Shown here: positions 60,070 through 64,000 of the stretch, piece after piece
Layout: the number at the start of each line of letters is the position of its first letter
Position numbering within the stretch: position 1 is the stretch's first letter
NCBI RefSeq assembly: GCF_009831235.1
Contig: NZ_WUUL01000017.1
Location: forward strand, 1 to 64,000
DNA length: 64,000 bases
Direction: 5' to 3'
Origin: Shimazuella alba
GTDB lineage: Bacteria; Bacillota; Bacilli; Thermoactinomycetales; Thermoactinomycetaceae
The notes under the pieces: model-generated
Told to the model about the DNA's origin: nothing
Seen by the model: the letters and a program-made list of their open reading frames with translations, nothing else
Database searches by the model: none
Position numbers and translations under genes: made by a program

Positions 60070-60925
60070 AGAGTACAAGGCATTACTTTTTTCACTGGCT
60101 TATCGTATGTTAGGTAGTGTGATGGATGCAGAAGATATCGTGCAAGATGCGTTCGTTACCTTTGATCAACTTCCAAATGCAGAAAAAATGGAGAATACGC
60201 GAGCATACTTGTGTAAAATCGTGACCAATCGTTGTTTAGATTTACTGCGATCATCGGCAAAAAAACGAGAGCTATATGTAGGACCATGGCTTCCAGAGCC
60301 TCTACTGGATCAAGAAGAACTTGTAGATGATCCTTCTGTGACCTATTTAAAAAAAGAATCTTTATCCACTGCTTATTTGTTACTCTTGCAGCAACTAAAT
60401 GCAATAGAAAGAGCAATATTTTTACTTCGGGAAATTTTTCAGTACTCTTATGAAGAAGTGGCTGAAATAGTAGGGAAATCAAGCGCAAACTGTCGTCAAA
60501 TCTTTCGAAGAGCTAAACAGAGTATTCACTTTGACCCTGAAGTAACATTGGATACAGTTGCTATAGAAGCAAAAGTAAAGGACTTTGTGCAGTCTATCTT
60601 GCAAGGAAACACAACCCATCTCATGGAATTAATTCACAAAGATGTGATCTGGTACAACGATGGAGGAGGTAAAGTAAGAGCTGCTCAAATTCCGATCATC
60701 GGCTTCTCAAATATGATTCATGTGCTTTCCAATTTTGCTCGCATGTATGCGGGACAATTCACTATGCGCTATGCAAATGTCAATTTAATCCCGGGTCTGA
60801 TCTTTGATATGGATAACGGTGATCGATATGTATACTCCTTTGATTTTAAAGGTTCGCGAATTAAGACTATTTATGCAGTAGCGAATCCAGACAAATTAGC
60901 CCATTTAAATAAAGAAAACGCCTAA
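60047..60925 (+). CDS. sigJ: ECF41-family sigma factor (SigJ-like)
   Basis: A 292-residue sigma factor with region 2 (YRMLGSVMDAEDIVQDAFV), the ECF41 hallmark linker YVGPWLPEP at 77-85, region 4 (AIERAIFLLREIFQYSYEEV), and a SnoaL-like C-terminal domain ending with the second hallmark NPDKL at 280-284. In ECF41 the domain both represses and supports activity. ATG 60047 lies inside the oxidoreductase gene. The ECF-type promoter upstream of that gene suggests a positive loop. Confidence 0.9.
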   Translation: MDIESLYKEYKALLFSLAYRMLGSVMDAEDIVQDAFVTFDQLPNAEKMENTRAYLCKIVTNRCLDLLRSSAKKRELYVGPWLPEPLLDQEELVDDPSVTYLKKESLSTAYLLLLQQLNAIERAIFLLREIFQYSYEEVAEIVGKSSANCRQIFRRAKQSIHFDPEVTLDTVAIEAKVKDFVQSILQGNTTHLMELIHKDVIWYNDGGGKVRAAQIPIIGFSNMIHVLSNFARMYAGQFTMRYANVNLIPGLIFDMDNGDRYVYSFDFKGSRIKTIYAVANPDKLAHLNKENA

Positions 60926-60940
60926 TTTTTTAGGCGTTTT
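60915..60940. terminator. terminator of the sigma operon
   Basis: AAAACGCCTAA ... TTAGGCGTTTT, overlapping the sigma gene stop codon and able to serve the convergent methyltransferase gene. Confidence 0.85.
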
Positions 60941-60954
60941 CTTTATTCTTCTTA

Positions 60955-61548
60955 TTAACGTTTGGTCAATATCACGAGACTCCCGCGCAGCAAAGATGGA
61001 GTCCCATCATTCATTTCTAATGGATAAACAGGGGTTGTATCGAATGCATTGCCAAAATAGGTATCTATTGCTGCACGAGTGATTGCTTGAAAACGTTCAT
61101 TTTCCTCATCTCTACAGCCGCGCATAAAGATTTTTCCTCCTGGTTTTAGTAACCGGGTCATCTCTTTGGCATAATTAGGTCGAAGATCATTTGGTATCAC
61201 ATGAAAACAGCCTCGATCATTGATGAGATCTACTGATTGATCATTAAGTGGAATATCAAGTATATTTGCCTTTTCAAAAGTGATTGGTAATCCTGAATTT
61301 TTCACACGCTGTGCTGCTATTTTGAGAGCTTCTATACTCTGATCAAAGCCATAAGTGGTAAATCCACACTGCGCTAGGAAAATAGCCTCTGTTCCTGCTC
61401 CACAGCCTACATCGATAGCTACTTTTCCATTTGGTGAAGGGAGTATTGCAGCAAATCCAACTAATTCTTGTGACGGGTAGGGAATACCCCAAAGTTTTTC
61501 GTATTCTCTCGTACGGTATGCTTCATCCCATTGTGAAAATATTGGCAT
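60955..61548 (-). CDS. class I SAM-dependent methyltransferase
   Basis: A 197-residue small methyltransferase: AIDVGCGAGTEAIFLAQCG (SAM motif I), GFDQSIEALKIAAQRV, DLINDRGCFHVIPNDLR and LLKPGGKIFMRGC. The sequence resembles thiopurine/tellurite-type or generic methyltransferase-12 proteins. Substrate cannot be told. AGGTGAT precedes the ATG. Confidence 0.8.
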   Translation of the reverse strand: MPIFSQWDEAYRTREYEKLWGIPYPSQELVGFAAILPSPNGKVAIDVGCGAGTEAIFLAQCGFTTYGFDQSIEALKIAAQRVKNSGLPITFEKANILDIPLNDQSVDLINDRGCFHVIPNDLRPNYAKEMTRLLKPGGKIFMRGCRDEENERFQAITRAAIDTYFGNAFDTTPVYPLEMNDGTPSLLRGSLVILTKR

Positions 61549-61725
61549 CCTTCTATCACCTCGATTTAATTGTAAAATATAGGATAAATTGAAGCAAATG
61601 GTGAACTTCTACTATTTAAAATGGAAAATAAGTAGTTAATTATGAAAGATTGGTTTCCTATTATACAAGAATCAGTGAATTTCAAAGAAGGCTATCCTCT
61701 AGATAACCTTTTTGTTGCTTATCGT

Positions 61726-62184
61726 TTACGTACTTTGTTTTTGCATTTCCATGATTTTTTTTAGTTCCGTCAGCATATTGGAATGGGAAAACACTACTTG
61801 TTTCATCACAAACTTAGCGAGTAAACTTGGAGTTTCGACTAGTTTATCTTCCAGTACAATTGTATGCTCTTCATTTGATTGAAGTTTTAGTTCATTTTTA
61901 ATATGTATCTGAGGAAAGGTGTAAGTTTCCATCGTAATCGAGAAATCGCTTGGATTGGATTCTACCATTGCTTTATAGGTTTTATAGATAGGAAACACCC
62001 CGAAAAGAGGGATCTTATCTTTAATCTCAAGTGTAGATTTGTGTGAGTCTTTCGATGGTAATTCTCTTATTTCTTCGATGAGGGGGTGTAAATGAATCAT
62101 GTTTTTATATTCTGTCAGATAAGAATATACTTTAGAAATAGGAGCTTCTATCATAACACTATTATGAACCTGATTCTGTTGCAT
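61726..62184 (-). CDS. SRPBCC-fold protein (polyketide cyclase/START-like)
   Basis: About 152 residues from ATG 62184, after GAGGTGG. VMIEAPISKVYSYLTEYKNM at the N-terminus and the alternating strands that follow fit the SRPBCC ligand-pocket fold; the C-terminal helix (FSHSNMLTELKKIMEMQ) closes the pocket. Ligand and role unknown. Monocistronic. Confidence 0.75.
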   Translation of the reverse strand: MQQNQVHNSVMIEAPISKVYSYLTEYKNMIHLHPLIEEIRELPSKDSHKSTLEIKDKIPLFGVFPIYKTYKAMVESNPSDFSITMETYTFPQIHIKNELKLQSNEEHTIVLEDKLVETPSLLAKFVMKQVVFSHSNMLTELKKIMEMQKQST

Positions 62185-62372
62185 AGAACCACCTCTCATG
62201 ATGAAGTTTTGTAGAATTATTTAAGTATTGTGGTTGCTTTGTATTATACCATGTTTATGGTGGGTTGTTGAAAATGGGGAAGAATAAAATTGTTAATAGT
62301 ACACGTTTATATAATTATGCCTAGTCTGCTTGATAATTGTTTTTATGTACAGGCGGAAGTATTGTAAACAGC

Positions 62373-62423
62373 GACTGGCTGGACCATGTGATCCAGCCAG
62401 TCGTGCCGCCATTTCATGGCGGC
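62373..62423 (-). terminator. double hairpin after GC-rich gene J
   Basis: GACTGGCTGG pairs with CCAGCCAGTC (62373-62402), and GCCGCCAT pairs with ATGGCGGC (62405-62423). The outer stem has the same shape as the one after gene K, with compensating base changes. Confidence 0.8.
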
Positions 62424-62458
62424 ATCCCGTAAGGTTCCACACGGGAGAGATCGTACTG

Positions 62459-62905
62459 CTACTTCATGGCCTTGTTGGACATGATTTGTTTGATGATCCT
62501 GTTCCTTGCGATCTTCTGCTGAGGGAATAGCCGATCCGAATGATCGTTCGGACTGGTGATCCCCATCAGGATGCTGGTGCAGATGCAACTGAGCACCATG
62601 TTCATCTGATCGATGGAGGGAATCAGGAAGCACTTCCGCTTGGGGGGAGTCTGAGCATGAAGGGAGATGAGGTATAAGACAGCGATCACAAAGATCGCAA
62701 TACCTCCTATCAGCTTCAGAGTGGTCGTGTCAGCTCGATCGATGTGCATGTTGCGATAGAGGACATTCCACTTCTCCTCATCCCTCAGTTTCACGACATG
62801 GTGGCAGTATCTAGCGATCCTCCGGTTGATGGATGATTTTCGTAGATACCACGCAAATATCGTGAAGAAGCCCCGTGAGAGCGGGCCTAACTTGTTGTTG
62901 CGCAC
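62459..62905 (-). CDS. GC-rich orphan gene J, 148-residue membrane protein
   Basis: GTG 62905 follows GGGAG. The product has a basic N-terminal half (SRGFFTIFAWYLRKSSINRR), one clear helix (LKLIGGIAIFVIAVLYLIS) and a second hydrophobic stretch (MVLSCICTSILMGI). Family unknown. The leader TATGATATATTTTTAGTAAC with CAACCGTAAGT is shared with gene K next door, as is the trailer GGAACCTTACGG. The two proteins are not evidently homologous. Confidence 0.68.
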   Translation of the reverse strand: MRNNKLGPLSRGFFTIFAWYLRKSSINRRIARYCHHVVKLRDEEKWNVLYRNMHIDRADTTTLKLIGGIAIFVIAVLYLISLHAQTPPKRKCFLIPSIDQMNMVLSCICTSILMGITSPNDHSDRLFPQQKIARNRIIKQIMSNKAMK

Positions 62906-63085
62906 TGTTTCTCCCGCAGGATCAACTTACGGTTGGTTACTAAAAATATATCATAAAATATTTGTCTTTTAATGAATGATAAGAAAAAGAATCAGTAGTT
63001 GTCTTGGAAGTGTGGTGGGAAAAAGTTCACCACAAGAGGCTAGTTACTAAGAAAGATTCAGATGGGAAAAAGGAGGGCAAACGGC

Positions 63086-63118
63086 GACTGACTGGACCAT
63101 GTGATGATCCAGTCAGTC
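63086..63118 (-). terminator. hairpin after GC-rich gene K
   Basis: GACTGACTGG pairs with CCAGTCAGTC around a short loop containing the CCATGTGATGAT segment, closely related to the hairpin after gene J. Confidence 0.8.
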
Positions 63119-63170
63119 ATGTCCCCTTTTCAGGTGACGACCGTAAGGTTCCCCGTTCAGGAGGATGCGG

Positions 63171-63923
63171 TTACTTCTGTGTGTCCTTGACCGGTTCGTC
63201 GGTCTTGACCATGTTGGTCTCGATCTCGGTGGTGTTGCCTTCGTCGGTGTTGGTCTTGGAGACCTTGTTCTTCACGATCTGGATGCCTTTGACGATTCCG
63301 TCCTTCAGAGAGTGGAGAAGCAGGTACATCCCGATCACGCCGAGCAGAATCATGACGAGACCGAATTCGATGCCCTTGACGATCCTTTCCTTCAGAGACT
63401 GAGCGAACAGGAACATCGCGAACATACCGATCACGATCATGACGAGACCGAACACGAGCAGGAAGTCGCTCTGCTGGAACAGCAGCTCGCTCAGCTCGCG
63501 GTAGACCGTCTCCTTGTCCGTGCCGATCTTGTAGTTCGAGATGCTGAGGTTGGAGACCGCAGCATCGTGGTTGTTCGAGTACATCTTCAGCAGGAGAGTC
63601 CCGCCGACCAGGTAGAACACAGCGAAGATTCCGTAGATGACCTTCTCCAACATGCTGGGCATCACCTGTGCAGCGCTCTGCTGACTCTCATTCAGCTTGG
63701 CGAGAATGTAGCAGATTCCGAGCACAAGGAGCACGATGCCCATGACCAGACTGTTGTGAGCGGCCTGACTTTGCATGATGCTCAGGTCGACGTAATCAGC
63801 ATCGGTTGCCGCCAGGTTGCGGTAGTTCTCGGCGATGGCACTGAAGAAGTAGCGCTGTACAAACAGCAACATCGTGAAGAGAACGAAGTTCACCAGAATG
63901 AGCAGACTGGCCTTGTTACGCAT
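63171..63923 (-). CDS. GC-rich orphan gene K, 250-residue membrane protein
   Basis: ATG 63923 lies four bases after AGGAGG. Helices include SLLILVNFVLFTMLLFVQ, VMGIVLLVLGICYILAKL, MLEKVIYGIFAVFYLVGG, FLLVFGLVMIVIGMFAMFL and GLVMILLGVIGMYLLLHSL, with a charged tail rich in Lys/Asp/Thr. Two of the later helices, each followed by (Q/H)SLK(E/D)(R/G)IVKGI, are internal repeats. Family unknown. The SD lies in a small hairpin (ATCTCC/GGAGAT). The last 40 bases of the window hold its AT-rich promoter region. Confidence 0.68.
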   Translation of the reverse strand: MRNKASLLILVNFVLFTMLLFVQRYFFSAIAENYRNLAATDADYVDLSIMQSQAAHNSLVMGIVLLVLGICYILAKLNESQQSAAQVMPSMLEKVIYGIFAVFYLVGGTLLLKMYSNNHDAAVSNLSISNYKIGTDKETVYRELSELLFQQSDFLLVFGLVMIVIGMFAMFLFAQSLKERIVKGIEFGLVMILLGVIGMYLLLHSLKDGIVKGIQIVKNKVSKTNTDEGNTTEIETNMVKTDEPVKDTQK

Positions 63924-64000
63924 ATCTCCTCCTAGGAGATCGACTTACGGTTGAGTTACTAAAAATATATCATAATCAGCGATAATTAGAAAAATTTAAC

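Noticed and set aside
63165-63935. 256-codon Asp/Glu/His-rich frame on the plus strand
   Set aside because: Antisense shadow of membrane protein gene K, which has the SD, leader and terminator.

Overview
The window is a low-GC, spore-forming Bacillota chromosome. Gene order is Bacillales-like: rapZ-yvcK-whiA-crh, cshA, clpP with a CtsR box, gap-pgk-tpi-gpmI-eno-secG, estA-rnr. A BclA-type collagen-like protein, a YhcN-like lipoprotein and an LPxTA surface protein fit a sporulating member of the Bacillales. A Thermoactinomycetaceae-type host is possible, but I cannot prove it from sequence alone.

Layout. 1-3.7 kb: a dead tnpB copy, a PatB-type C-S lyase and a decayed CynX-like transporter. 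4-12.1 kb: conserved core (rapZ, yvcK, whiA, an HPr/Crh protein, a lipoprotein, cshA, clpP, a lipid kinase), with an unexplained structured sequence at 8.3-8.6 kb. 12.3-14.2 kb: two GC-rich foreign genes and a tRNA-Arg with a decayed partial copy 1.3 kb away. 14.3-20.8 kb: glycolytic operon ending in secG. 21-23.1 kb: a broken GC-rich kptA and a tnpB-only IS. 23.2-26.4 kb: estA-rnr, with no smpB after it. 26.5-33.4 kb: surface protein, tRNA-Ala, collagen-like protein, a second tRNA-Ala fragment, and remnants of integrases, a B12/radical-SAM protein and an HxlR regulator. 33.6-64 kb: accessory chromosome with a CobW-type GTPase, MFS efflux, TetR, broken yndJ, a HEAT-THUMP methyltransferase, two ECF sigma systems, a CsoR-like regulator, a NucA-like nuclease, flavin oxidases and mgsA.

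The most unusual pattern is a set of at least eleven isolated genes that are much richer in G+C than everything around them and favour C/G-ending codons. They lie at about 12.4, 13.3, 21.1, 31.9, 35.3, 35.7, 48.4, 50.9, 57.8, 62.5 and 63.2 kb. Most sit alone between native genes, with an AT-rich promoter-like block, a short leader and a hairpin behind. Several share leader motifs. Two neighbours (62.5 and 63.2 kb) share both leader and terminator while coding for different membrane proteins. Four are each broken by one visible indel. They look like single-gene cassettes delivered repeatedly from one GC-rich source, perhaps phage.

A second coherent system is regulatory. Three promoters of the form TGTCACA-N16-CG(A/T), the type known for ECF41 sigma factors, sit before a sigma gene, before its divergent VOC-domain neighbour, and before a flavin oxidoreductase gene that overlaps a classic ECF41 sigma gene.
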